The notes beneath the pieces are model-generated. The model saw only the letters and a program-made list of their open reading frames with translations, was not told where the DNA came from and did no database searches. From assembly GCA_014904845.1 (NCBI GenBank), contig MU119338.1, positions 1 through 64,000 on the forward strand: DNA of 64,000 nucleotides. The letters run 5' to 3'. Shown here in pieces: positions 22,350-33,643 of this stretch. The stretch's first letter is position 1, and every line of letters begins with the position of its first letter. The stretch is from Acephala macrosclerotiorum (taxonomy: Eukaryota; Ascomycota; Leotiomycetes; Helotiales; Mollisiaceae). The translations under genes were made by a program, and so were the position numbers.

Positions 22350-22753
22350 GATCAGTTTTGATCAGAGGCATTGATCCCGTCGTAGGAAAGTCTAGATCAT
22401 GTAATTAACAACCAAAGCAAGCAAAAAATGCAAGAACGACTAGTTCATCAGATAGTCCTTCCTCTGGACGTACATTAGCAGCTTTCCCAATCTCCCGGCC
22501 CTACCTGGAGCCTTTCGACCCATCTTGCCTGAACAAAGAATGGTTGTTGGCTCACACTGTGGCGCTCCGCTGTAGGTATGTGGTATCCCAGCTAGGCCTA
22601 GCCTCCTCGAATGTCTTGTTCAGGCCGGGAGTTTGAACATGGTCCACTTTAACAAGGGCAGCAATCATAGCGCAACACAATTCAAAATACCAACACTTGT
22701 TCCAAAAGTCAGTTTGCCCTGAACTCATCCGGCCAACAATTTCAACCACCAAT
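22350..22753. other. Intergenic, no gene seen
   Basis: Lies between two convergent 2EXR loci. No supported feature is present. Confidence 0.35.
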
Positions 22754-23670
22754 TTACCCACACTTCGGAGTCTGCCCCGACCAATGATCCTCCCAAACCT
22801 TTGCCATAACCTTCAATTCCGGAATTTTCTCGTCAGGGTGTCTCTCCCTATATCTCGAGAGATCTCCTCCAACCGCCTTCATGACCACGTCTCTGCACCG
22901 TATCTCCGCCGGATGATCCCCAATACCTACTTCACAGATTTCAGTCCCGCGGTCTCGGGTCAGGATGGCCATCACGATGCTCATTGCTCTAGATGATGCA
23001 TGTTCTCCTCCAATTCACAGGTCCCTTTCCTTCTCGAAAGACTTCCTCTCCAAACCACCCAGTCCAATGCAAACCGGCGAACGCTCTGCAGCTTATCAAA
23101 GGGACGTCCTCTGAATACGAATGATGCCCCTTCTCCCGGCACACCTGCAATATGCATCCGCCAAGCTTTCCAACGCATCTGATTCTCACTCTGCCCTGCC
23201 AGAAAGAATGTGTCGTGGGCATTGTGGGCAAATATGTATCTCCTCCATCCTCTGCTACTAACGAGTTTCCTCTCAGTAGTGTCTAAAGCGTCACATCGCC
23301 ATATCGAGTATTGCTGCTTCGCAGTATGCCGCAAACGTTCGCAGACTCGAAGCAGCGATGGAAAGATTCGAGGAAACACGATTAGGTGGCCGAGCTCAAG
23401 CTGGAGGCTGGTGGTCTCGGTGTGGGGCTCTGGGTAGAGGTTGTGAATGAGGGGTCCGCCGATGGGTTCGAAGAAGGCTGTGATGGTCCATATTTGGTCT
23501 TGGAGTTCGGGAGGCAGGTGACGAAAGATTGCGAACTTCGGATAGAAAGGAGGGCGAGGAGGCAGGATGATGTCGAGCTCGTTGTTTGCTCGTGGTTGTC
23601 AGTGGATGTTGAGATGGGGCGCGACGAACCAACCAGAACAACACGCTAAACTTACAGGGGCGATAGGCAT
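22754..23670 (-). pseudogene. 2EXR-like protein gene, copy 3, with one frameshift
   Basis: Exon 1 is 23656..23670 (MPIAP). A 78-bp intron follows with consensus GTAAGT donor, CTGAC branch and GAG acceptor. Exon 2 starts at 23577 with LDIILPPRPPFYPKF, then AIFRHLPPELQDQIW (first 2EXR element) and PSLLRVCERLRHTA (second element). The frame stays open to a TGA at 22981-22983. An overlapping frame starting MSIVMAILTRD (22984 downward) looks like the continuation and runs to 22754, so a single frameshift at about 22985 probably splits the gene. If the first stop is real, the product is 203 aa; the restored length would be about 280 aa. It is a distant relative of the two 2EXR pseudogenes rather than a recent copy. 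Confidence 0.55.
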
Positions 23671-24769
23671 AATCTTCGAATAAAGTTCTTGCCAGTGAGG
23701 ACCATTTTAAATGGCGTTTGTTTCTTGCTATCGAGAACCCAGTGCGAGAATTTTGTCATAACTGAAAGTGGCACAACTACTTGAAGTAGTTGTGCTGTCA
23801 CCCGCAGCAGTCCTGCCTGAAGGACTACGCATTGCAGAGAGTCCTACTATCAGGCCCACCTTCAGGACTTCGACCAAGTCCAGTCACATTCAAGCGATCC
23901 TACTGTGCCTGATTTCGGAGCTCTGTCGATGTCAGAAGCGCTTTAGGGATTCTGAGCAAAGGGGGCTGTAAGTACCTCTGAGGCTTGGCACTAATAGCTC
24001 TATTTCTGAATGCAGTTTTCTGACTTAGTGTCTCCTGTCAGACACACCGCATCCTTGATATTCGAACCCCAAACTTATCACTATTTCTCTCTCGCTCTTG
24101 GGATCGTCCATATTCGAGGGAAGGGCTGGCAGCATCTCGTGAGAAGAAATCTCCGGGAGCGTTCTTGCCTTTCTAGATGCTACAAAGGTCGCAGGTTCAG
24201 TGATATACACCCCAAGCTTAGCTTAACCGCTGGAAAGGCACGTCTTAGCATAACAATATTCATTGTCTTGGAGCCTTTGATCTTTGGTACTTCGAGGTGG
24301 TTGATGCGGTACGGCCCTCTCTATCACGGTCTCGCTAAGCTTTCAGGGGCTCAGGGGCACAGCTAGACTAGCAATATCAAGCTAAATCCAAGAAACATAA
24401 GCTGCCAATTTACAGCCTAACTTTCTTGTCAAAGTCTCCAAGTTGCGACGAAACATGTCACTGAATACCAACGCGGCAGGGTGCACACACCAGGCCAAGC
24501 CTTGTGGCGCAGGGCCAAGAGCTTCATGTGACGTGGCGTGTCTTGGTATTCAGCTACGTCCAGCAAACCTGTTTGATTGAACTGAAATCGTGAATGACTT
24601 CAGCAATTCACCTTCAATCCAGAAATCGGATTAGAATGGTCTGATATCAGATCACCAATTTATAGTTCCCAACAACACTCCACTGCCCTCAAAGAACAAC
24701 AAACGAAGCCACACCACACTAGGACAATAACGAAACGACCTCGAAAAATTGCCACCGCCAGATGCGACT
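23671..24769. other. Intergenic region with palindromes
   Basis: A 23-bp near-perfect palindrome lies at 23772-23794 (CACAACTACTT and its complement), followed by AGTCCT/AGGACT inverted pairs up to about 23890. A second inverted pair, CTGAATACCAA/TTGGTATTCAG, lies at 24461-24471 and 24543-24553. This may be debris of small inverted-repeat elements. No gene is supported. The right end is the promoter of the CAX gene. Confidence 0.4.
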
Positions 24770-26249
24770 ATGCCTGGCCTTTTCCAACGCAACCCCAAAG
24801 CTGGGGCTACATCTGGCAGATCTCGAGATCAAAACACCTCATCAGACTATCCCACAACCGTCCCCAGCAATTCCCACGAATCTGCCACTTTCCAAGAGAA
24901 GGGGCAGGTGCTCCCAGTCCACCGCGTCAACCACAACGGCCACAAAGTCACCAAAGGCATTAAACCAGATGGGGAGAGTGGAAGGAAGGGCATACATCCG
25001 CTACACTTCATTAAGATCTGCTGGTCCTCTACAAGCCATGCCTCCCGGGCTGTCAACTTGCTCTGGCCTGTTGTGCCAGCAGCATTGGCTGTTCGATACG
25101 CCCGTAAAGACCTACATCTGACGATCTTCATTCTCAACTATATCGCTATGGTTCCCTGTGCAAATTTGATCGGATTTGCAGGTCAGGAACTGGCTAGGAA
25201 GTTGCCAAAGGTGTTTGGTGTCTTGTTGGAAACTACACTTGGATCTATTGTGGAGATCATTCTTTTTATGGTACTATTGAAAAAGGACCAATACTCGGTC
25301 ATTCAAGCTGCGATCTTGGGATCTATATTAGCAACATTACTTCTATGTCTAGGCCTGTGCTTCTTCGTTGGTGGCATCAAACGCGATGAGCAAAATTTCC
25401 ATGAAGCTATTAGTGAGGTCGGCAGCGGGTTGCTCTTGACAGCGTCAGTCACAAGTCTTCACAGACTCTCCCAACTTCTTTAACAGAAGACTGACAAAAC
25501 CCAACAGTGGACTTGGCCTCAGTGTTCCAGTCGCCTTCAACACCGCCCTCCGAAATACCGGGACCGTTACCACAGAGGACCTCGGCAACAAAGTCCTGAC
25601 GATCTCCCGCATCGGCTCCATCTTCTTAATGGTCGCCTATGCAATCTACGTCTGGTTCCAAATGCACACCCACCACGGCATCTACGATGAGCTCTTCGAA
25701 GCCGACGAGCAAAACGACGAAGACCGCCACGAAGATCTTCGTAAAGCCAAACTCACATTCACAGAATGCATCCTCGCACTGGCCATCTCCATCGCACTAG
25801 TGACGCTCATCGCTATCGGTCTCGTTGAAGAAATCACCCCTGTCGTGGAAGAACGCCACATCTCAGATTCTTTCGTAGGCCTGATTCTTGTTCCTATCGT
25901 TGAAAAAGCGGCTGAGCATCTTACGGCCATGGACGAGGCGTGGGATAACCAGATGAATTTCGCGTTGTCACACGTCCTCGGTGCTACGATCCAAACTGCG
26001 CTCTTTAACGCGCCACTTGTGGTGATAGTAGGCTGGGGCTTGAACAAGCCGATGGATATGAATTTCGAGTTGTTTGATATTGTGGTGTTGATTCTTGCTA
26101 TTCTGGTCGTGGGGAACTTTCTGAGGGATCAGAAGTCGAATTATTTGGAGGGTGCGCTTTGTGTTATTGTTTACATGATAATTGCGGTTGCGGCGTACTA
26201 TTATCCGAATCCGGTAGCTGAGACTGGGACGCCCGCGCAGAAGAGGTAA
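24770..26249 (+). CDS. CAX-type cation (Ca2+)/H+ exchanger, VCX1-like subgroup
   Basis: Two exons, join(24770..25443, 25508..26249); the 64-bp intron removes a stop-containing stretch and joins LLLTA to GLGLSVPVAF. The product is 471 aa. A hydrophilic N-terminus of about 85 aa is followed by roughly 11 predicted membrane segments with an acidic loop between the two halves (DELFEADEQNDEDRHEDL). The two CAX alpha repeats are visible: TLGSIVEIILF with QAAILGSILATLLLCLG, and IVEKAAEHLTA with HVLGATIQTALFNAP. In classical vacuolar VCX1 proteins the signature is GNxxE in both repeats; here the Asn is replaced (GSIVE and EKAAE). The glutamates remain. It is probably vacuolar or endomembrane, but the altered signature makes the transported ion uncertain. 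The start is the ATG giving MPGLFQRN. Confidence 0.87.
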
Positions 26250-26637
26250 TCGATGGAAGAGTGTAGGCATGATAAAGTTGAATGGCCGCAGGTCTGAGTA
26301 AGCATGTGGGACGATGAAGTTGATGCCTAAAATCAGCAGAGTGCTGTGTGTTTATATTTAGGAAAGGGGGGAAAATTGATGACACCGATGTCGAAGTATA
26401 AGTAGCAAAGAGAAATAAATTTTTGAATGTGGACGAAAGAGATGAGGCTCACATGCGAAGCAAAGCACGTTTTGCTTAAGTGAGTCCGAATGCGCTCTTC
26501 TACTATTTAGGTATTACAGTGTCCCCTGTTCATGTTAGGCTATCAGCGAGTGGCATCAGACCCGAACTTCGATACATGCTGTACTTTTTGACTCTTCTCA
26601 AGGACCTCCGATTTCTGGAACATTTGTAATTTTGTTA
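26250..26637. other. 3' region between convergent genes
   Basis: No further gene is seen. Confidence 0.35.
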
Positions 26638-27050
26638 CTAGCCGCTAAAAGGCTCCTCCACATACGCAATCCAAACGCGATCCTCAACGACATAAGACCG
26701 CGTATATACCGTCTGCGTATCATTCCACAACACAACGGTCATGCGTGTGTTACTCTCCCTAGTATCGAAATCCCCCGGAACACACTCACCACTCCCATAA
26801 CAAGCCCTCGCATCCAAGAATGAGGCATTGCCCCAGTTAGGCGCAGCATACTGCGTTCCATTCAAATACGTGCCTTCCTCGATAATCCTATAGCGAGCAG
26901 CTTCGTTCAGTACTACTGGTCCTTCTCCAAATATTGTCTTACATGAAAAAGGGAGAGTAGACTTCTTACCATTCCGCCAAGGATCCAGGGGCAGGGAACG
27001 TGGGCACCGCCACGTTGTCGGGCGTTCTGGCTATAGGAGAAAGTCTGCAT
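26638..27050 (-). CDS. Unrecognised small protein, two putative exons
   Basis: Exon 2 (26638..26937) reads TIFGEGPVVLNEAARYRIIE, EGTYLNGTQYAAPNWGNASF, then Cys-containing ARACYGSGECVPGDFDTRES, ending IAYVEEPFSG. Exon 1 (26970..27050) would be a 27-codon piece starting MQTFSYSQNARQRGGAHVPC. The join uses GTAAGA and an acceptor TAAG only 32 bp apart, unusually short for a fungal intron, so the gene may be damaged or the upstream part wrong. The composition and codon pattern of exon 2 look genuinely coding. Three potential N-glycosylation sequons suggest a secreted or luminal protein, but no signal peptide was found. No family is recognised. Confidence 0.35.
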
Positions 27051-27218
27051 ATGCTATCACCAGTCTGTTGAGTTTCATCGTGATGAGATTCGAGCAGTAG
27101 TTGGAATGGACATTTGAGATATGATGTCCTCACAGCTTTTTATAAGGTCTGTCAATCTAACTAGCTAGCTGTAGTGTGAAGGTTAAGCTTGAATACGAGC
27201 TTCTCCACCTACAGGATC

Positions 27219-27965
27219 TACCGGGGCCCCTACCTACACTACACTCACTACGAACTTTTGAAAATTACTACACCAAAATTTGCTATTAAAGAGTTAAAAA
27301 AATATTAATTAATTAATAACTTAATAATATTTACCGATCGCATACTTTTTTTAATAGTGCAAATATATTAAATTAATTATTATTATAAAAAAAATATTTA
27401 TTATATTATAGCGCTAATAAGCACGTGACTACGCATAGTATATATAGCTTTAAATTCAGTCTTTTTAAGCTTTTCAACTTAGGATTACTTTAATAAGACT
27501 TTTTTTAATCAATTTTTGAGCTTTAACTCCGTAACTTACAAAGTAATTTATCAAATCATGTGACTTAAGTCATGTGATTTAAGTGCAATAAAATTTTAGT
27601 TTTAGTTTTAATTAAAACTTTTAATTACTGGCTTAATTAATTTTTTATAATTTTTCTTTTATTAATAATTTCGAATTTAAATATTTTATTAAAAAATTTC
27701 AAATTTATATTTTAATCACGTAGCGAGAAAAATCGGTACAATTATCGATATAGGATTTAAATTCGTTTTTTTAAAATAAAAATTTAAAAATGAATTTAAT
27801 AAATTCAATTGATTTATTTATATATTTAATATTTAATATATTATATTTCAACTTTGAGAGCAATCGAATATAGTATTGCAAATATTTAATTTTTTGAAGT
27901 TAAATTTAAAATCGATAAGTTTTCGAAAGTTCGTAGTGAGTGTAGTGTAGGTACGGGCCCCGGTA
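27219..27965. mobile_element. MITE-like inverted-repeat element with 5-bp target duplication
   Basis: The terminal inverted repeats are about 46 bp (left starts TACCGGGGCCCCTACCTACA, right is its complement with few differences; the shared inner part is CACTACACTCACTACGAACTTT). The element is 747 bp and both sides carry GGATC (27214-27218 and 27966-27970), a good candidate target-site duplication. The interior is AT-rich and RIP-like with no coding trace. The superfamily is uncertain. Confidence 0.72.
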
Positions 27966-27970
27966 GGATC

Positions 27971-28350
27971 GCGAAGATCGTAAAGGAGGTAAGCGAGCCA
28001 GTAAAAAGGTCAGCTCACCCCCTCAAGAAAATCTGGTATATATGTTCAAACGTAGTGCCTGTCACACACAACTATAGACTGAGGAAAATTAGGCTATCTA
28101 ATTAGTCTTAAGACGCTTCAGCATTCGATCCGCAATTGTTGACATTGGATCAATAATCTCGAGAACGGGAGCTGGGATACGCTGCGATCTCCGTGTCCTC
28201 ACACCGAGATCTAGGAAATTGGATGATAAACCCTAGGTCTCGATGTCCATTACCAACTGAGAGATTATGAGGACAGGTTATGCAATCGGAGCATGAGAAT
28301 TGTTATTCAAAAGATACGAAGCATGGACCCCGCAGTCTAACAACTCCAAC
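27971..28350. other. Intergenic, no gene seen
   Basis: Flank between the MITE-like element and the secreted protein gene. Confidence 0.35.
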
Positions 28351-29056
28351 CTAGATCAATTCCTTTAAAGCAAACAAGGCACCGCCAGCAACAAGACCGA
28401 GCTTTGAAAACGAGCCAGTAGCCATTGCAGCTACTCCAGACGATGGCGAAGAAGTTGCGGTTTCTGTGCTAGATCCAGATGACCGGTGGTGCTAGTCTTC
28501 TTTCCTGCTGTGGTAGTAGAGGAAGGCGAGATCTGCGAGCCTGTAGAGGAAGTCACCGTTGACGAAGGGCCTGTATATCGATACACTATCAGCACCGTGA
28601 ATATCCATTGGTCCATCCGTTGTTGCATCCAATTCCAACTCGGTAGCATGGGAATAATGTTTTCGGCATATCGAGAAACCAGTACATAAGAACAAACATA
28701 CCAGAAGAACTTGGAGCAGCAGCTCCGGTAGCCGTACTTCCACCTTTCACACTCGTCGCACTAGCCAAACTCTTCGTCGAACTCCCCTCGCCCATACAGT
28801 TGAATCCGACCGCGCAGCACGCGGCATTATTGTCGCTATCAAGTGTACAGTACATCCCGCTGCTACAAAGCGAGCCGGATGTGTTGCAACAGATGAATTT
28901 AGTGGGATCGTAGCAGTCAGAGTCGCTACCGGTGCCGCAAACAGAGTCTCCATTGGAGCAGGAGATTGAAGTTGCAGTTGCCGAAGAGGTGGATGACTGG
29001 GCAAGGGCAGGTGGTGCGCTGGTTAGGGCGAAAAGGACAAGAAGGAGGAACTTCAT
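28351..29056 (-). pseudogene. Secreted Cys-rich, Ser/Thr-rich (possibly GPI-anchored) protein with a frameshift
   Basis: Exon 1 (28702..29056) begins with a signal peptide (MKFLLLVLFALTSAPPALAQ) and a compact Cys-rich domain with about ten cysteines (CSNGDSVCGTG, CYDPTKFICC, CSSGMYCTLD, AACCAVGFNC). A Ser/Thr-rich stalk follows. A 131-bp intron (28571..28701) joins PSSSG to PSSTVTSSTGSQ. Near 28490 the frame is lost: the direct reading ends at 28431. A shift by one base instead gives SGSSTETATSSPSSGVAAMA followed by a hydrophobic tail LGLVAGGALFALKELI, as expected for a GPI-type end at 28351. It is therefore either a frameshifted allele or a sequence error; I call it damaged with moderate confidence. 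It would be a cell-surface or secreted protein. Confidence 0.55.
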
Positions 29057-29674
29057 CGTTGCGATGTGATATGTTGCAACTAATTGAAGGTTGATTGAAG
29101 GTTGATAGAGTGCTAAGGTTAAAGAACAGCTCGGCATCAAACAGAATTTATTCTGGGAAGGAAAGAGCAATCAAGGTACGTGTTTAATTTGTGGGATCCT
29201 TTTCAGGTTTATGCCTTTGATAAGGCTCGTATCTGGATATAAGGTTTCAATCTGCAAAGAACAGCCAAGTTATCAAATGCGGGCTTCCAAGCCAACGGAG
29301 AGGCTTTGAAAACCAGCTATTTTGAGATTTTTGCTCCACTCTCAGTGGGTTGTCATTTCCCGTTATTAATACCCCCCACTCTGACCGTCGACAAGTCTGA
29401 CCATTGAGCAAACACGTGAAAGAGTGGATACAAAGCGAATTCATTTTCCTTGAAATAGTCCCTCGGTCTCCACCAGCGCTTCCTTTCCAAGTTTCGTGTC
29501 AGTCCATATCAGCGATAGTTTGCTTGCGAAAAAGATGCAAATTTCCCTACGAAACCATCCTGTGCGTTCAAAATGTAAACCATACTGTCCGTGCGATATC
29601 ATGGATAGGAATAAACCCTGACCAAGGGGTCGAACGTTTTCGATCACCCTTAGCGTCGATCCTCGTATGCTATT
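29057..29674. other. Intergenic, no gene seen
   Basis: Space between the secreted protein promoter and the 3' end of the RBR gene. Confidence 0.35.
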
Positions 29675-32332
29675 TCAACGATTCCTAGCTCTCAAACCCT
29701 CATTCCTAGCTCTCAAAGCACCATCCAGATTCTCGCCTTGAATTCCAGTCGGACGAATGTCAGCAGTCCGGAAGAAACACCCCTCAACGTGTCCCTGTTG
29801 TCCTCGCGCCTGAACGTCAGTCCAACTAGCTAAACACTGCCAGCAAAACTCATGATTACACTGCGAACCTACACACTGTCAGTCCAAAAGCTCTCTTACC
29901 TTCTTTTCCCCCACCAGGTCTTTACTTACAAGTCATATGAAAACATGCCTCCCCCTTCTGAATACCCACCCCGCACTCTGGACACGGCTTGGTATTCGTA
30001 CGAATCCACTCTCTCGTTTCATCATATGCTGGGTCCCCATGATCTCTCATACTCTCATACTCAGCACAAGTCTGACCTTCATGCCATGGCATCTCGTGCG
30101 TGAAGCACATCTGGAACTTGCATTCTTCGCAGGAAATTTTCGGGTCACGGGTATTATCATCGCCGTCGTACAGTTGTCCGTTAGAGCAAGAGGGGGAAAG
30201 GCACCAACGGAAATTGGGTTCGTGGGAGAGGAAGATCTGTAGCATGAATTTTTCGTATCTATGGCTCTGAATTAGTCACGATGAACAACAATAGCTACAA
30301 GAAAACCCCTGGGGGGAGGGAAGGGCCTGAGGTACTTGCCTATTGACTGTCTCAGCGTCTGCAAGCTGGAGAATTTCTTGATAGTTGAGCTTTCGGGCAC
30401 ATTGTGGACATGAGAGATTTCCACATGCTGAAGGACCTCTAGAAATGAGGGAACCTCTAATATGCTCTGCTGTACAAACTCTGCAGAATTGGAACTCATG
30501 ATCGCATTTTTGGATCTCGGTGGTTGGGAACACCAGGATATTCCACATCCAAGATCCTTGGAAGCTCTCACAAGTCGTTTTCCAAGTCTCAACATCGCCA
30601 TATTCGATCTCAAACATAGCTTTACTGCAACCCAGACATTCTCTCGATCTGGTTTGACGCCGAAAGAACTTTAGGAATAGTGGTACTTGTGACTGGAAGT
30701 TTTCCATAGTGACTTTACAGACTGCTCCGGGATTGAAGTCCGGAATGCAACCATTCTCATCCACTAGAGTAGGTTCGAACCTGGGATCGAAGGGGCTGTA
30801 CATCCGGTTCGAATTGATGAGGTGTTGGGCGAGCTCTGCAGCTTTCTTCAATGCGTCAACGCTGGGCGTAGAGTCAAACGATTCAAGTACTTGTCTGAAG
30901 GCCATAGCCTTGCAGTAGCTGCAGGACAGTAAGTAGGAGTCTTAGAAAACAGATAGTATGAGAAGAAATCAACTGTCCTTTTCACTTAACAGGAGTAATT
31001 GAAGGATTCTGCTTACTTTTTCACATGCTCATCAGCTTCGATGCCTATGATTCGCTCTAGACAAATCTGTAAATCTGCCTCACATCGGATGCCAAGAGCT
31101 TCTTCGCAGCCTTCCCTTGGACACAGAAACCATTGATTAGTTCCAAGCCTATGCCACCATCCCGAGCCAAGCCTCTCAAGCAATTTCGTCTTGAAGCATT
31201 CTTTACACACCTTTTGGTGGCAGCAAGAGAAGTAACGAGAAGAATCTGGGAACTCGTTGAGCCACTTTAAATTTGCAAACCTCGGATGTGCGTCTGACTT
31301 GAAACTGAACTTAGTTTTAGTGCAAACGTTGCAGAAACCGAATTTCAGTCGCTCATAGAAGGGTTTGAATTGCCGTCCCGTCGGCAGAAGATCTGCAAGG
31401 TCTTGAATCTCGGATGAATTGTGTATCTTGTCGAGAACATCTTGCGGAAGACCAGTCGGTACCCACGTGGTGACTTCTCCGTCTGGTTCGTTATCAGGCT
31501 GCCCTTGTGCATGCAGGTCTTGCTCAATGACCCTCATCATTAGCAAAGAGCGGAGAGTCAGTGGCATGCAAGATTCTTGATTAGACATCTCTTTGTGAAG
31601 CTCTTCAATGACCGTCCTGAGAAAGGCATTTTCGCTCTGAGTAGCGCCAAGCATTTCCTGCACTGCTGCACAAGATTCCTCGACAGCGCGACATTTTGGT
31701 GTGAGCTCTTTATGAGCCTTCTCCAGCGCCGAATAGCGGTCGTAGAATGATTGAAGATCGATCCTAGTGTCTCGGCCAGTCAGAGCAACCATATTTTCCA
31801 AGCCAGCAAGACGTGTTTGAAGCTCCTGATTGTGGCTACGGAGCCCTCGAATTGTGCTTGATCTAGCAAGTAGTTCTTGGTCCTTCTCCTGGCAAGTGTA
31901 AACCAGCCGCTGAACGCCGTCAATCGTGTCTCGTAGTTGCTCCCGTAGCGCATGGTTCTGGCCTTCGAGACTCGTGATGTCCTCTTTCAAGGTGTCGGTT
32001 TCTCTCCTAGACTCATCGATGATTGAGGAGATTTGAGCTTTGAATATCGCTTGTTGATCTCTCTCGCGATCCAAGTACAGATTCAGTGTTGTAATATCAT
32101 TAGCTTGCTCTTCGATTGTACCCTCATATATCTGGATTTTCCGTTGAAGGTCACTTGGTGGGTTTGGCTGGGTTGATTGCTCAGGCTGGATTGGTGGTGA
32201 AATATCGGGACTCTTATATCTGGGCGCCTCAATATCGTCCAATAGCGAAATATCGCTCGAAGACTTGCTGAACAGGCCCATATTTGCCGTATTGTGAGAC
32301 TTGTAAGGCTCAGCCTGATCATTCAACTTCAT
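29675..32332 (-). CDS. RBR-type E3 ubiquitin ligase with N-terminal coiled coil and an extra RING-like region
   Basis: Four exons, join(29675..29868, 29930..30266, 30336..30918, 31017..32332): 2,430 nt, 809 aa, all introns GT-AG (61-98 bp), frame open throughout. In order: a disordered start; a long heptad-rich coiled coil (about residues 50-250); a Cys-rich RING-like stretch (CNVCTKTKF, FSCCHQKVCKECF, FLCPREGCEEA; about 335-415); RING1 (CLGCSKAMFEIEYGD, CDHEFQFCRVC, LSCPQCARKL); IBR (CLSPSCSNGQLYDGDD, CEECKFQMCFTHE); and RING2 (CPECGVGIQKGEACFHMTC, CNHEFCWQCL). The Cys of ACFHM in RING2 aligns with the catalytic Cys of parkin/HHARI-type ligases, so thioester activity is plausible. The C-terminus ends with a duplicated RARN motif encoded by a short direct repeat. 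Substrates are unknown. Confidence 0.88.
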
Positions 32333-33643
32333 GCATAGCCAAAAGCAGTGAACAAACAGTCTAATCCGTCGGATGCACCCGAAATCTTCACACAGGAATA
32401 AAAACTTTCATGTTGTAGACTGCGGTACCATACTAGTCACTCGGAAGCAATTGTTGACATGGCAGAGACGTGGCTATTTGAGATTGATGCGGTCGCTAGC
32501 CTTGCCTCTGCGACAACCACACACAGAGCCCGTACATACATGACACCTCACTGCGATTTCTCCAACCAGAATTCGCCACATACTTTATGTTTCCACAAGG
32601 CGGTTGTCAAGACCCTACCTCATATTGGTCTTGGAGGCGAAAAGGAGCAAGATCACGTGCTCCTCGCTACTCTATGTTTCTTTTTCTACTTCTTCTTTTA
32701 TGTGATTAGCAAGCTTATCTGTTTCTAGATTTTATTTTACCACACGTAAAATCTTTTTGATAAGTGGGCAGGCCTTGTGCTTTGGGATTAGGTCTATTAG
32801 AATCGCAGTCATAGACTCTTTCCGTCTATGCATTACATGAGCTCATACGCATGTGAGACTCGTTAAGCTATGGAGAGGAAACAATGATCCACCAAAAGCA
32901 GATGAGACTGACAAAATGATGGAGCAGTATCTGCACCTTAGTGTTTTGACATGTGCATCTTGAACGCGACAGCTGCAAGACGGGATTCGAGCTCAAAAGC
33001 TTGGTCGAAGATTAACAAGAGTGAAGACCCGAGATTATCGAGTTGAGGCGACTAATAATCGTCCACTTCGGGCCGGGGTCGGTGAATCTTTTGATTCCGA
33101 GACTTGAGGTCGCAGAGTCAAAGTGGACGAGGCGATCCCTAGAAATTTGTTACAGAAGGGGAATCGAATAGAGAATTCTACTGGGTTTGTCTTCGCGAAT
33201 TATCAGCCAATAGCAGGCGAGATCATTGGCGGGTGCAACACCATGACAGGTTATTATTAGGCAGCAGGATTGTGGTTCCACGTTCTCGACTCGGTCTCTC
33301 TAGTTGGGTGGGTGACCACCAACGGATCCCTACTGTTATATGTTTTGCTTTTTTTTGTGGTCATCCGTTTTGTGGACTTTTTTGGTGGCGGCGCGGCAGC
33401 TTCGAGAGCAAAGGATTTAGGAACACGCTGTCTGATGAGAATGTACATCAAAGTATGGGAATTTGGATGAGGGTAATATGGTGTACGGTAATGAGAAAGT
33501 GCGAAGGACACAGGGTATATTCATGATCATAACTTCTTTTGAGTCCCTGGCCTCTTCTCATCAATAGCCTTTCAGTTCATTATCATTTATAATGTGTCGA
33601 CTATTATAGTATATCTTCAAGAAGCACATCATTTTGGGAATGA
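32333..33643. other. Intergenic region
   Basis: About 1.3 kb without a supported gene. A 10-bp perfect inverted pair (TCGTCCACTT and AAGTGGACGA, about 33060 and 33122) could form a hairpin. Confidence 0.35.

Noticed and set aside
22093..22374. Independent small gene starting MPKFEFVSLAP
   Set aside because: The other copy shows the same block in frame directly after the 2EXR region, separated only by a stop, so it is better read as the C-terminus of one gene.
24049..24075. TTCGAACCCC resembling a tRNA T-arm on the minus strand
   Set aside because: No matching anticodon and acceptor arms were found in the flanks.
30761..30790. GGTTCGAACC stretch resembling a tRNA T-loop
   Set aside because: It lies within an exon of the RBR gene and lacks the rest of a tRNA cloverleaf.
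33233..33526. Overlapping open frames on both strands around 33.3 kb
   Set aside because: Low-complexity translation and mutual overlap; no recognisable motif.
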